DNA of 64,000 nt from Paraglaciecola mesophila KMM 241. Lineage in GTDB: Bacteria > Pseudomonadota > Gammaproteobacteria > Enterobacterales > Alteromonadaceae. Position 1 is the stretch's first letter. Every line of letters begins with the position of its first letter. The position numbers and the translations under genes were made by a program. Shown here in pieces: positions 1-8,059 of the stretch. The stretch covers positions 1 to 64,000 of the forward strand of contig NZ_BAEP01000064.1 of the NCBI RefSeq assembly GCF_000315015.1. The letters run 5' to 3'. Under the pieces are notes generated by a model that was not told the DNA's origin, searched no databases, and saw only the letters and a program-made list of their open reading frames with translations.

Positions 1-6
1 CAAAGC

Positions 7-13
7 GTTAGCC
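7..13 (+). other. Integron cassette boundary (R' core, GTTAGCC)
   Basis: The heptamer GTTAGCC follows AAAGC, giving the typical 3' end of an attC site. The exact reverse complement GGCTAAC occurs at 833-839, at the start of the next attC. In integrons the R'' box of a cassette's attC is complementary to the bases at that cassette's own left boundary, so this pair delimits the first cassette. The attC to the left lies outside the window. Confidence 0.8.
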
Positions 14-26
14 ATTTGGAGAAAGT

Positions 27-854
27 TTGAAGTACTTATCAACAGTAGCGTTAGTAACCCTTTCAATAGTGATATGTATATCTCTTTTACTTTCCCTATT
101 AGCTGTATTTGGATTAATCGAGTGTGTCCCATTTATAGATAAAAGCAATCTAGGTTTATTGCCAGGTATATCTATAAGTTGTGGCGGTATGATAGCTGTT
201 CTAGCTTTCTTCAGAGATCGCAGTCATCAATCAGCAGATCGCCAGAGAAAAAGTGACGAGGTATATCTCAAAATAGCAAATGACGCTTTTAATGAAGTTT
301 ATAACTTATTAAAAGATCGTAATAATGACCGTATTATTTGGGTAAGAGCTTCTCGACTATTATTAAAAACTACATCACTTAAAAATAAACTTATTACTGA
401 TGATGTAAAAAGCTCATTTACCATCTCAGAAGAGCAACTTCGTGGTGAACTTTATCGAGTACTGTCGTATAAGAAATCCGGAAAGAAAAACCCACAACCA
501 CTCCCACCCCAGTTTTTCTATGGAATCGAGGATTGGGATAGTGAAAAGTCTTTAGATAATGCCGCATTAAAATCAGGATCTAACATGGTCGTAAGCCGAG
601 TTATTATAGATGAAAACATTCCAGACCCTTCGCAAAAAACACTTGCTATTAGATCGGTTATTGCCATTTTCGACTTCCTGAAATTTCCTGAAGATTATGA
701 TGACCCATTGGAAGCAGTACAAGAATGGAATGATAATTGGGAAGACAGTAACGGAATTGTTCAAGGTGCTAAAAGGTTCGTGCACCACACTAAAAGATAT
801 TTTGTTATTAACGGAAAACTAGTCGATAAAATGGCTAACAAGTCATTAAAGTAG
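27..854 (+). CDS. Cassette-borne membrane protein of unknown function
   Basis: This 275-residue protein has no family I recognise. Residues about 8-30 and 42-62 are hydrophobic and probably form two membrane helices. The rest is a charged, soluble region, probably cytoplasmic. The start is a TTG preceded by GGAGAAAG, which lies only 13 bases inside the cassette boundary, as usual for integron cassettes. The 3' end runs into the attC site: the R'' box GGCTAAC is inside the last codons. The AT-rich composition differs from the chromosomal genes further right. It is the sole gene of its cassette. It presumably depends on an upstream promoter, because the 26-bp leader is too short to hold one. 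Confidence 0.75.
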   Translation: MKYLSTVALVTLSIVICISLLLSLLAVFGLIECVPFIDKSNLGLLPGISISCGGMIAVLAFFRDRSHQSADRQRKSDEVYLKIANDAFNEVYNLLKDRNNDRIIWVRASRLLLKTTSLKNKLITDDVKSSFTISEEQLRGELYRVLSYKKSGKKNPQPLPPQFFYGIEDWDSEKSLDNAALKSGSNMVVSRVIIDENIPDPSQKTLAIRSVIAIFDFLKFPEDYDDPLEAVQEWNDNWEDSNGIVQGAKRFVHHTKRYFVINGKLVDKMANKSLK

Positions 855-925
855 GACAAAAAACAGTTGGTTTTGCTCCTTCGTCGCTAATTTTAACCAA
901 CTGTTTTTTGCCTGTTAACAGGGCG
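833..925 (+). other. attC site of cassette 1, left part, split by an insertion sequence
   Basis: The site begins with R'' GGCTAAC (833-839) followed by AAG. Two long arms pair: GGACAAAAAACAGTTGG (about 855-871) with CCAACTGTTTTTTGCC (about 896-911). The right flank reads GCCTGTTAACAGGGCG, and an attC should then continue into GTT. Instead an IS10-like element starts at 926. The missing end, GGGGCGTTATAT, is found after the element at 2279-2290. Confidence 0.75.
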
Positions 926-2160
926 CTGGGGGATCCCCTCATAGAATTGGCCTCCCTTCTTTGTGAACCCAGATAATATATTGGCGCTGTTATGGTAAGT
1001 ACGGCCCAGGTAATTTGGGCTGAGTTCATCTTGTAATCTTTTGCTCTTTTCCTGACTTCTCTGCCTAGTCTAATAATAGATAACACGCGCCGATTACGGA
1101 TGGTGTTAGCTTGAAATGCTCTTTCCCAGTTTTGCTTTTGAGCAATGAGACCGAGTAGCCGTAATAACCATTCTGCGAGCATCGCAATCAGCAGTAATAT
1201 GTCGAATCGTTTGGTACAGCGACTGTTGCTGTGGCGTAGTCCCATACCGTACTGCGGGCTTTTAATATCGCGGAAGGTTTCTTCTATTTGCATCCGTCTT
1301 GCATAAAGGGAAACCAGCTGTTTTGAGTTCAGTTTATCGTTCTCGGGAAGATTAGTGGCGAGTAGCCAAGGCTCTTTGCTACCCGCTCGATAGCTTTGTT
1401 GGGCGGTGTGGTTTCGTCCTGCTTTTGAAGAGCGTTTGTCCTTTCGATGTTTGGCCTTTGCTTTGTACAAATGCAGATGTGCATGAAGCGGGCTTTTACG
1501 CCCCAGTTGCCCACACCCAAGGTATTTTGCGCGCGAATTTGCGCTGGGGTAAAACGACTTATTACTTTGCCATAAAGCTTGCCCATCACGCTTGAAACCC
1601 ACATCTCCGCGCACTCGACCTAGCCAGAACCAGCCATGCTTTTCGACTTCACGAAACCAAGGGTTGCGATAGCCCGCATCGGTAACAATCAACGGGCAAC
1701 AACCCGACGGCAGGATACTCGCCAACTCCCGTAAAAACGGATTATGACTGACAGGAGAGTTGTACTCAGCAAAGGAAAATACGCGCTCATAAAGTGTGAC
1801 AGAGCGCCCTTGAACACTGACCGATGCACGTAAGGTTAAATGCCTAAGCTGCTCACGCACATCAGACCAATCCACGAGTACAACAGGCATGGGGTTAGCA
1901 CCGCAAAGCAGCTTTGCGTGCCAACGGTAGATGTCGAGCCGCTCGTTATGTAGATTGCTATTACCAAGCAGTCTGTCGATGCGCTTTATGTTGTGTTTCG
2001 GGGCTACGGAGCCTGAGATATTCCGTCCTAATTAGGTCAACGACAGTTGCTGGCCACCTAGCAAAGATTGGGTGGCAATCATCAAAGAGGAAAGACGTTT
2101 GGCATGTAGATTAGGGCATTGTTTTTTAAGCAAATCGTGTAAGATAGAAATATCACGCAT
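835..2160 (-). pseudogene. IS10-like (IS4 family) transposase, interrupted by an in-frame stop
   Basis: The frame gives an IS4/IS10-type DDE transposase. It has a first DDE region (VLVDWSD), a second region (LIVTDAGYRNPWF) and the YREK-like signature ending RRMQIEETFRDIKSP. From the ATG at 2158-2160, 42 codons run to a TAA at 2032-2034, in the motif LTL-T-stop-LGRN where IS10 relatives have a Glu codon. The same frame continues unbroken afterwards, so one nonsense mutation accounts for the break. A 351-residue protein could start at the Met at 1890 (MPVVLVDW), but it would lack about 90 N-terminal residues. At the other end the frame has no stop inside the element. It reads through the left terminal repeat into the attC and stops at 835, adding a foreign tail. 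The protein is probably inactive. Confidence 0.85.
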
Positions 2161-2275
2161 GGTGTTGTTATCTAGTTGGTTTTTGCGAAATTCCTACTTT
2201 CAATAGAGGACGTCAAATAGCGCCATGCGTGTCTATATTATTGTTTCTGCTCATAATTATGAGGGGATTCGTTAG
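926..2275 (-). mobile_element. IS10-like insertion sequence (IS4 family), about 1350 bp
   Basis: The left end CTGGGGGATCCCCTCATA (926-943) and the right end, read on the minus strand as CTAACGAATCCCCTCATA, form imperfect terminal inverted repeats sharing ATCCCCTCATA. This matches the layout of IS10 ends, and the length is close to that of IS10. The element lies inside an attC site. IS10-type elements make 9-bp target duplications. Here the flanks AACAGGGCG (917-925) and ATTGGGGCG (2276-2284) agree at only 6 of 9 positions, so a simple insertion is not clearly supported. Confidence 0.85.
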
Positions 2276-2290
2276 ATTGGGGCGTTATAT
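2276..2290 (+). other. Right end of the split attC and boundary of cassette 2 (GTTATAT)
   Basis: The bases ATTGGGGCGTTATAT after the insertion sequence supply the missing R' box of an attC. GTTATAT at 2284-2290 is the exact reverse complement of ATATAAC at 3016-3022, the R'' box of the following attC. It therefore marks the left boundary of the second cassette. Confidence 0.75.
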
Positions 2291-2304
2291 TTCAAGGAGA
2301 GTTC

Positions 2305-3009
2305 GTGTACAAGTTAACTATTGCAATAATATTAATGTCACTCGTAGGGTGTGCATCGGTGCCAGCAAATTATGGAAAGCCAGAAGTAGGATCAAAAATA
2401 GGAGTAATGTTACTTATAGATGAGTCACCAACATATCAACATATTGGCACGACTATCTTTAGTAATAAAAATCTTAGTGAAACTTCAAACAGTAATTATC
2501 ATCAGAAATTTAACCATAAAATATCAACTATATTGACAAACCATGGCCACATTCCTAAATTAATTGCTGCAAATCCAAGTCTTCTTGAAAACAAGAACTC
2601 CTTATTTAGTTACATTGATTTTAAAGATAAATATAAAGCTACTCTGGATAAAATAGCTCAAGAAAACACCCTAGATTTCATAGTTATTGTTTATCCTCCA
2701 TCTGGACCAGCGTGGGTAAACTCATCGGCTTATCTATCAGGTTATGGTTTATATTCTAGGTGTATCTTCGGATCATGCGATGCTTATGCTTTAAATTATG
2801 TGAGTGCTAGAATTTATGACGCTAAAAATAAAACATCTCTAAACCCAATGGATTTCGGTTTCTTTGAGCAAGTACCAATGCCAGAAGTTAATATTCCTGA
2901 TGAACCTAATGAGATTCAGGCTGAGCAGGTGGATGCTGCTGCAGATAAAGCACTCAACAACTTCATGACTAAATTCACTGAAATGCTAAAAACCTCAGAG
3001 TTTATTTAA
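2305..3009 (+). CDS. Cassette-borne lipoprotein of unknown function
   Basis: The 234-residue product has a lipoprotein signal (short basic N-terminus, hydrophobic core, lipobox LVGC with Cys16) and should be lipid-anchored in the envelope. I do not recognise the family. The body contains a hydrophobic LDFIVIVYPP segment and a Cys pair (SRCIFGSCDAYAL). This resembles the general layout of small envelope lipoproteins with a GNA1162-like core, but I cannot assign it. The start is a GTG with AAGGAGA just upstream, 15 bases after the cassette boundary. It is the only gene of cassette 2, and its stop lies 6 bases before the next attC. Confidence 0.8.
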   Translation: MYKLTIAIILMSLVGCASVPANYGKPEVGSKIGVMLLIDESPTYQHIGTTIFSNKNLSETSNSNYHQKFNHKISTILTNHGHIPKLIAANPSLLENKNSLFSYIDFKDKYKATLDKIAQENTLDFIVIVYPPSGPAWVNSSAYLSGYGLYSRCIFGSCDAYALNYVSARIYDAKNKTSLNPMDFGFFEQVPMPEVNIPDEPNEIQAEQVDAAADKALNNFMTKFTEMLKTSEFI

Positions 3010-3015
3010 ATTGAA

Positions 3016-3120
3016 ATATAACAAGTTGCCTAAGTTCGCCGCAAAAAACGCGGCTGGGACAAATGCTCACTGGGCTTCGCCCAACAACGTTCGCATTTGC
3101 CCCTTGGCAAAGCGTTAGGT
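3016..3120 (+). other. Complete attC site between cassettes 2 and 3
   Basis: The site runs from R'' ATATAAC (3016-3022) to R' GTTAGGT (3114-3120), about 105 bp. Inner arms TGGGACAAATGC (about 3055-3066) and GCATTTGCCCC (about 3093-3103) pair. The right flank CCCCTTGGCAAAGCGTTAGG closely recalls the 3' end of Vibrio-type attC repeats. R'' before R' on the + strand means cassettes read rightwards and the integrase gene should lie to the left of the window. Confidence 0.85.
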
Positions 3121-3128
3121 GCTCAATA

Positions 3129-3557
3129 GTGGATTTTAAGAAAATAATTTTATTTGCACTTTTTTGGCCCATAACTTCAGAGGCGATTGAGATTGCTTTT
3201 CGAGAGTCTCATTTTTTGAGTCAGTACCGTCACGAGATATACATAAAAGATGATCAATATGTTTATATTGACGACCATTTTGAACTTGATAACGAATCCA
3301 AATGGATACCTAGTACACCATCACTCAAAGTTCTAACGTTAGACTTCGAAACTCAGCAAAACTTAGTTAAGCGGCTAATAGAATTAGGAGTCGGAGAATG
3401 GAAGCCCGAGTATCCAGAAAGTGATATTCCACTTATTTGCGATGGTTTGTCTTTTGTTCTTTATATTAAATCAAAAAAATTAAACACTTACTCTTCAGGT
3501 GGATGCAGGTTTCCGCCAAATTACGAAAGTGTTAGAAAAGCATTGGAAGATTTATGA
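3129..3557 (+). CDS. Cassette-borne exported protein of unknown function
   Basis: This small protein of about 143 residues begins with a probable signal peptide (VDFKKIILFALFWPITSEA) and is likely periplasmic. The chosen start is the GTG at 3129. An upstream ATG at 3063 in the same frame lies inside the attC and is unlikely. The body is acidic with several Trp and Tyr, and two Cys (LICDGLSF and GGCRFPPN) that could form a disulfide. I recognise no family. The stop is 4 bases before the ACCTAAC box of its own attC. It is the last recognisable cassette of the array. Confidence 0.65.
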   Translation: MDFKKIILFALFWPITSEAIEIAFRESHFLSQYRHEIYIKDDQYVYIDDHFELDNESKWIPSTPSLKVLTLDFETQQNLVKRLIELGVGEWKPEYPESDIPLICDGLSFVLYIKSKKLNTYSSGGCRFPPNYESVRKALEDL

Positions 3558-3561
3558 GCGC

Positions 3562-3568
3562 ACCTAAC
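3562..3568 (+). other. R'' box of a truncated attC (ACCTAAC)
   Basis: ACCTAAC is the exact reverse complement of GTTAGGT at 3114-3120, so it begins the attC of cassette 3. No second half follows: within about 20 bp the sequence becomes the end of an IS110-type transposase. The array was apparently cut here by insertion or deletion. Confidence 0.75.
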
Positions 3569-3589
3569 AAGAGACTATGGCGTCAATAG

Positions 3590-3811
<222 letters not shown>

Positions 3812-4030
3812 CTACTTACTTACAAAGACATCCATCTTTAAAGTCGTGTAAAAAACTCTCCTGCTTAGAAGGGGGAATACCCCTCATCAAGCGTTTAGGT
3901 ACTTTTATCTGAATGATTGGGGATTTTTACTGGAAAAATGAGCGTAGAGAAAGGAAACGGCGAGTCAGGTCAGTTTTTAGGCAAACGCCTATGCTACAAG
4001 AGAAGCATTAGATGTGTTAGTTGCAATGTC

Positions 4031-4282
4031 TTATGCGCGTTTTAACAACGCTTTCGCTTTGGTCATTCCTCGCAGACGTTGATGATGGGTGTGGCGCTTG
4101 AACGCATTCATCATTTGCTCAGCACCTGCGGCGTAGCAGAAGTGTTTTTCAAACTCAGTAGTTAACGTTAGCCATTGAGCAGAGTCTAACCCCAATCTTT
4201 GTGGAATAGGACTGTGAGTGTTATTGATATGACCCGTCTTATCATCACGAATACAGTGGCCTTTGGTATTAGTTGAGTACAT
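4031..4282 (-). CDS. Short ORF, possible mobile-element remnant
   Basis: The 83-residue ORF has a basic, His-rich C-terminus (AFKRHTHHQRLRGMTKAKAL) and an aromatic WLTLTTEFEKHFCYAAGAEQ segment. I have an impression of similarity to C-terminal pieces of proteins linked to insertion sequences in marine gammaproteobacteria but cannot name a family. It lies in a decayed region between an IS110 remnant and a broken helicase. It may be a fragment rather than a gene. Confidence 0.3.
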   Translation of the reverse strand: MYSTNTKGHCIRDDKTGHINNTHSPIPQRLGLDSAQWLTLTTEFEKHFCYAAGAEQMMNAFKRHTHHQRLRGMTKAKALLKRA

Positions 4283-4407
4283 GAGCTCAACTATTCAGTG
4301 AGCTCAAAATACTCAGTGGGAGCATAAGCGTGACAAAGCGTAATTAGTTGTTGCTCGGTGGCTAAATTAAGTATGCCACTACAAATACACGAGTGGAGTG
4401 TTCACGC

Positions 4408-6496
4408 TTACTCATTCCATATCCCCAGTACGGTTTTCTTTATGTCGGTAATGGCAGCGGTGGCGACTTTTTTTTCTTTTTCGTTAAGCTCTCTTCTAGG
4501 GAATTGCGTTGTCTCTAGTAATTGCATGATGCCCTCAGTTAAGAACCTGCTTTTTGCCCCGTATACATGTTGGTCCCCGTGTCGTTGTTGCTCTGGTACC
4601 CAATATTTCATGGGGTGTATAAGGTGCAGTTCATTTTTTGCTCGGGTGATCGCCACATTCAGTAGTCGCCTTTCTTCTTCTAAACTACGCTTGTCGCCAG
4701 CAGCGTATTCATTCGGGAAGTTGCCATCAGCCACGTTTAGCACGTACACATTATTCCACTCTTGTCCTTTGGCGCTGTGCACAGTTGAGAGGATTAGAAA
4801 ATCATCATCAATTAACGGCGGGCCAGAAAGGTCGCCCGTTGATTGAGGGGGATCTAAGGTGAGCTCGGTTAAAAAGCGTTCCCTAGAGGAAAACTGCTGT
4901 GATATCTGGGCCAACTGTTCGATATCGCCGAATCGGACGAAGTGATCGTCATAGTTAATTTCTAATAGCGTTTTATAGACATTAATCACTTGGTTAACTT
5001 GATCTGACCAACCAATTTGGTTGTTGCCAATAGCGCTCACCACTTTGATCAGCTCTAGGAAAAGCGTCTTTGCCAGTGCAGGTACGGGGAAGTCAAGCAG
5101 CTCACTGAATACATATTGCTTTTCAGTGAGCATGTTAATGACTTTATCAGCGATTTTAGGCCCCACACCAGGCAAGAGCTTCAATATTCTAAATGCAGAT
5201 ATTTTATGTTTGGGGTTATCTGCCCAGCGTAATATCGAGAGTAAATCTTTTACATGAGCAGCTTCTAAAAACTTAAGGCCACCGTGCTTTACATAGGGAA
5301 TATTGCGCCTAGTTAGCTCTAATTCGAGACGGTCACTGTGGTGACTCGCTCTAAACAAAATGGCTTGCTTCTTTAGTTCAACGCCTTGTTCTCGCGCCGC
5401 TAACAGCGTTTCAACAATGTATTCGGCTTGCTTGCTGTCGTCTTCAACGGTCACTAATTTAGGTTTCGCGCCTGATTTGCGCTCGCTGAACAAGGCGACT
5501 TTGTAGCCTTCTGAGCCTTCACTTAATAGGGCGTTGGATAAATCCAAAATGCTCTGATGAGAGCGATAATTTTGAGTTAGCGAAATGACGCGGGCCGGTG
5601 GTGAGAATTGCTCAGGAAACGTGAGAATGTTATCAACGTTCGCCGCTCTAAATGAATAGATAGATTGGGCATCGTCACCTACCACGGTTAACCCTTTACC
5701 GGTAGGAAAGAAGCCCATTAAAATTCCTGCCTGCAATACATTGGTATCTTGGTATTCGTCGACCAATATGTAATCAAATTGGTCTCGTATTTGCTGGGCA
5801 ATTTGTGGTACTTGGGCCATGTGATAGCAGTATAAAAGTAGGTCGTCGTAATCTAAGCAAATCTGTTCCATTTTTGCTTTGGCATACGTTGCAAAGAGGG
5901 TTTTGAGCTCTTGATGCCATTCGCGGCAATAGGGGAAGTGTGCATCTAAAATGTCTTCAAGTGCTTGCTGGCTATTGACGCAGCGTGAGTAAATATCGAG
6001 GCAGGTTTTTCTTTTTTGGAAAGCGTCTGTCGGTGGAGGTGAAATTCAGTTCATGACGAATAACGTCCATCATATCGGCGCTATCATTTCTATCCATAAT
6101 GGTAAAGTCACTTTCTAAACCAATGGCCGTTGCATGCTCTCTGAGTAGACGAGCTGATATCGAATGGAATGTGCCCATCCATGACATTTTAATTGGTTGA
6201 TGGCGTTGTTTATTTTTATTCTTTTTATATTGCTGCTGCTCGATGATCCGGTTAGCGCGGGACGACAATTCACCCGCTGCTCGCCGTGCAAAGGTGACGA
6301 GTAAGATCTTATCGGGCGATTCTCCATTCAAAATAAGTTGCGCTGTTTTATGGGCGATCGTGTTGGTTTTGCCTGTACCAGCACCCGCAATAATGAGCAA
6401 AGGTGATGTATCAACCATGCCTGCTGCGTCTTTGCATTCCACTGCTTTTTGCTGTTGTTCGTTGAGCTGCATAGTATCTAGCATGTTGCCGAGCAT
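4408..6496 (-). pseudogene. UvrD/Rep-family ATP-dependent DNA helicase, frameshifted
   Basis: Two frames together encode a superfamily 1 helicase of about 690 residues. The N-terminal piece (5972-6496) holds the Q-motif-like LNEQQQKAVE, Walker A AGAGTGKT and motif Ia. The C-terminal piece (ATG at 5871, ending 4408) holds the DEYQDT Walker B box, VVGDDAQSIYSFRAA, LTQNYRS and the motif V/VI regions STVHSAKGQEWNNV and RRLLNVAITRAK. Between them the third frame reads CLDIYSRCVNS up to KAKMEQICLDYDD without a stop. The break is in an A-rich run on the minus strand (plus-strand 6006-6018). Removing one A restores FPKKK-TCLDIYSRC. It could be a true pseudogene or a homopolymer sequencing error. Confidence 0.85.
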
Positions 6497-6784
6497 TACT
6501 TTACCTAATCATCTTGTTCTAATGGGCAAATATAATGGATTTATAGGTGACTGTATATAAAACCAGTTGTTGTCTCTATCGAGAACGAGCTGTTTAAGGA
6601 ATGGGGAGGCGAGTGGGGAATGGGTAAACACCAATGTAATTCTCTCTGCTGAGGTTAAATACAAAAAGGACGCCGCAGTATATTTGTGGAATAACACAAA
6701 CCCGTTATTGGTTTTGATTATCGAATTTACCGTTAATTTCCTTACACTGATGCGACGGGCATATCATCAAAAAAGAACAATAAA

Positions 6785-7717
6785 ATGGATCAGACCAATA
6801 CCTTTAAGAGTTTGTCGCTAGTGGCTTGTTTAGTACTAACCGCTTGTGGCGCCAGTGAAACACCTCAAGCATCGAGCGCTTCAAAAGATGTGAAAACTGT
6901 AACAGAAGCCAGTGGCTCAAAAAGCGCCAATACCAGTTCTGTTAACGCCAGCGCGGAGGCGCTAGAAATTAGCAACAGTGGGGATAAATGGGTGTCGCTT
7001 TTTAACGGGAATGATCTACAAGGCTGGCAAACTTTTGTGAGTTATCAACCTAAAGACAGCAAATATCAAGATCCTGATTATTTACCTGTGCGCGGTGTAA
7101 ACAACGACCCTAAGAAGGTATTCAGCGTTCAAGATGGACTATTGCGCATATCGGGCGAAGAGTGGGGCGGTATTAGTACAATCAAGGAATACGAAAACTT
7201 TCATCTTAAATTTGATGTGAAATGGGGTGATAAGAAATGGCCGCCCAGAGAAAACCTACCTCGTGACAGCGGCGTGTTGTATTTTGCTGTTGGCGAACCT
7301 GGTGCATCTATGAATCACTGGATGCGCAGCCATGAAATGCAAATTCAAGTGGGCGATAGCGGCGATTATCACAGCCTTGATGGTGTTTTAATTGATACAC
7401 ATTGTGGCGATGCAAATGACGGCGACTGGCATTTTTACCGTTACGCACCTGATATGCCGCTATGTGAAGACATTGCGAACCGTGTATTAAAATTGGGCGA
7501 GTATGAGAGCCCGATTGGCCAATGGGACACCATGGAAGTGATCGCAGATAACAAAGTAGTGATCCATAAAATAAATGGCCGCGAAGTATTCCGCGCTTAT
7601 CATTCAAGGCAAGTTATCGATGGTAAGCAGGTCCCACTCACTAAGGGAAAAATTGAATTTCAATCTGAAGGGGCTGAAGTTTTTTATCGCAATATTCGCA
7701 TAAAGCAGAACCCTTAG
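6785..7717 (+). CDS. DUF1080 (3-keto-disaccharide hydrolase-like) lipoprotein
   Basis: The 310-residue product has a lipoprotein signal (lipobox LTAC, Cys21) and a low-complexity Ser/Ala/Lys linker to about residue 60. A DUF1080 domain follows from WVSLFNGNDLQGWQ to the C-terminus (EVFYRNIRIKQNP). That domain has a concanavalin-like beta-sandwich fold found in glycan-active secreted proteins, and some members hydrolyse 3-keto-glycosides. The motifs NGxDLxGW, DSGVLYFAVGEPG and the closing GKIEFQSEGAEVFYRNI fit the family. The protein probably sits in the outer membrane or periplasm and acts on carbohydrate. It is monocistronic, preceded by the divergent helicase and followed by a convergent esterase gene. 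The substrate cannot be read from the sequence. Confidence 0.85.
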   Translation: MDQTNTFKSLSLVACLVLTACGASETPQASSASKDVKTVTEASGSKSANTSSVNASAEALEISNSGDKWVSLFNGNDLQGWQTFVSYQPKDSKYQDPDYLPVRGVNNDPKKVFSVQDGLLRISGEEWGGISTIKEYENFHLKFDVKWGDKKWPPRENLPRDSGVLYFAVGEPGASMNHWMRSHEMQIQVGDSGDYHSLDGVLIDTHCGDANDGDWHFYRYAPDMPLCEDIANRVLKLGEYESPIGQWDTMEVIADNKVVIHKINGREVFRAYHSRQVIDGKQVPLTKGKIEFQSEGAEVFYRNIRIKQNP

Positions 7718-8059
7718 GTCATTGCATTAAAACAAAGTCAATTGCGGCTTGAATCGAAAATTTAGCATACTAATAACCACAGCTAGGATGATAGCTCAGC
7801 AGCGTTATTTATCGTCGCTGAGCTGGCTTGTAACAAACTAAACGTCAGTAAACTTGGCGTTTAAAGCGTTCTGCTTTTTCGCTTTATGCCCTAGGCTTCG
7901 GTTATACCGTGTCAGGTTTAGCTCAAAAGCACGTACCGAGCCATGGGTCTTTAGCTCATAGCCATCAACCTGAAACGCTGCGCTCATGCCTTAATCACAA
8001 TCCGAACGCTAAGTTTTAACTCTCAACTTTAAACACTAACTACTTAGCAAAGTGCTGCG
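7718..8059. other. Intergenic region with one hairpin
   Basis: These 342 bp separate two convergent genes. A hairpin with arms AGCTCAGC (7793-7800) and GCTGAGCT (7817-7824) is visible but has no T-tract on either side, so it is at best a weak terminator. No convincing coding frame was seen. Confidence 0.5.

Noticed and set aside
2229-2423. 64-codon ORF across the right IS end
   Set aside because: It overlaps the lipoprotein gene in another frame and spans the IS end and cassette boundary.
6006-6018. A-AAA-AAG heptamer in the helicase gene as a programmed -1 frameshift site
   Set aside because: The downstream frame needs a +1 shift relative to the upstream frame, so a -1 slippery site would not join the two halves. 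A single extra base is the simpler reading.
4358-6821. Several plus-strand ORFs across the helicase region
   Set aside because: They are antisense shadows of the helicase frames or of its promoter region and lack coding character.
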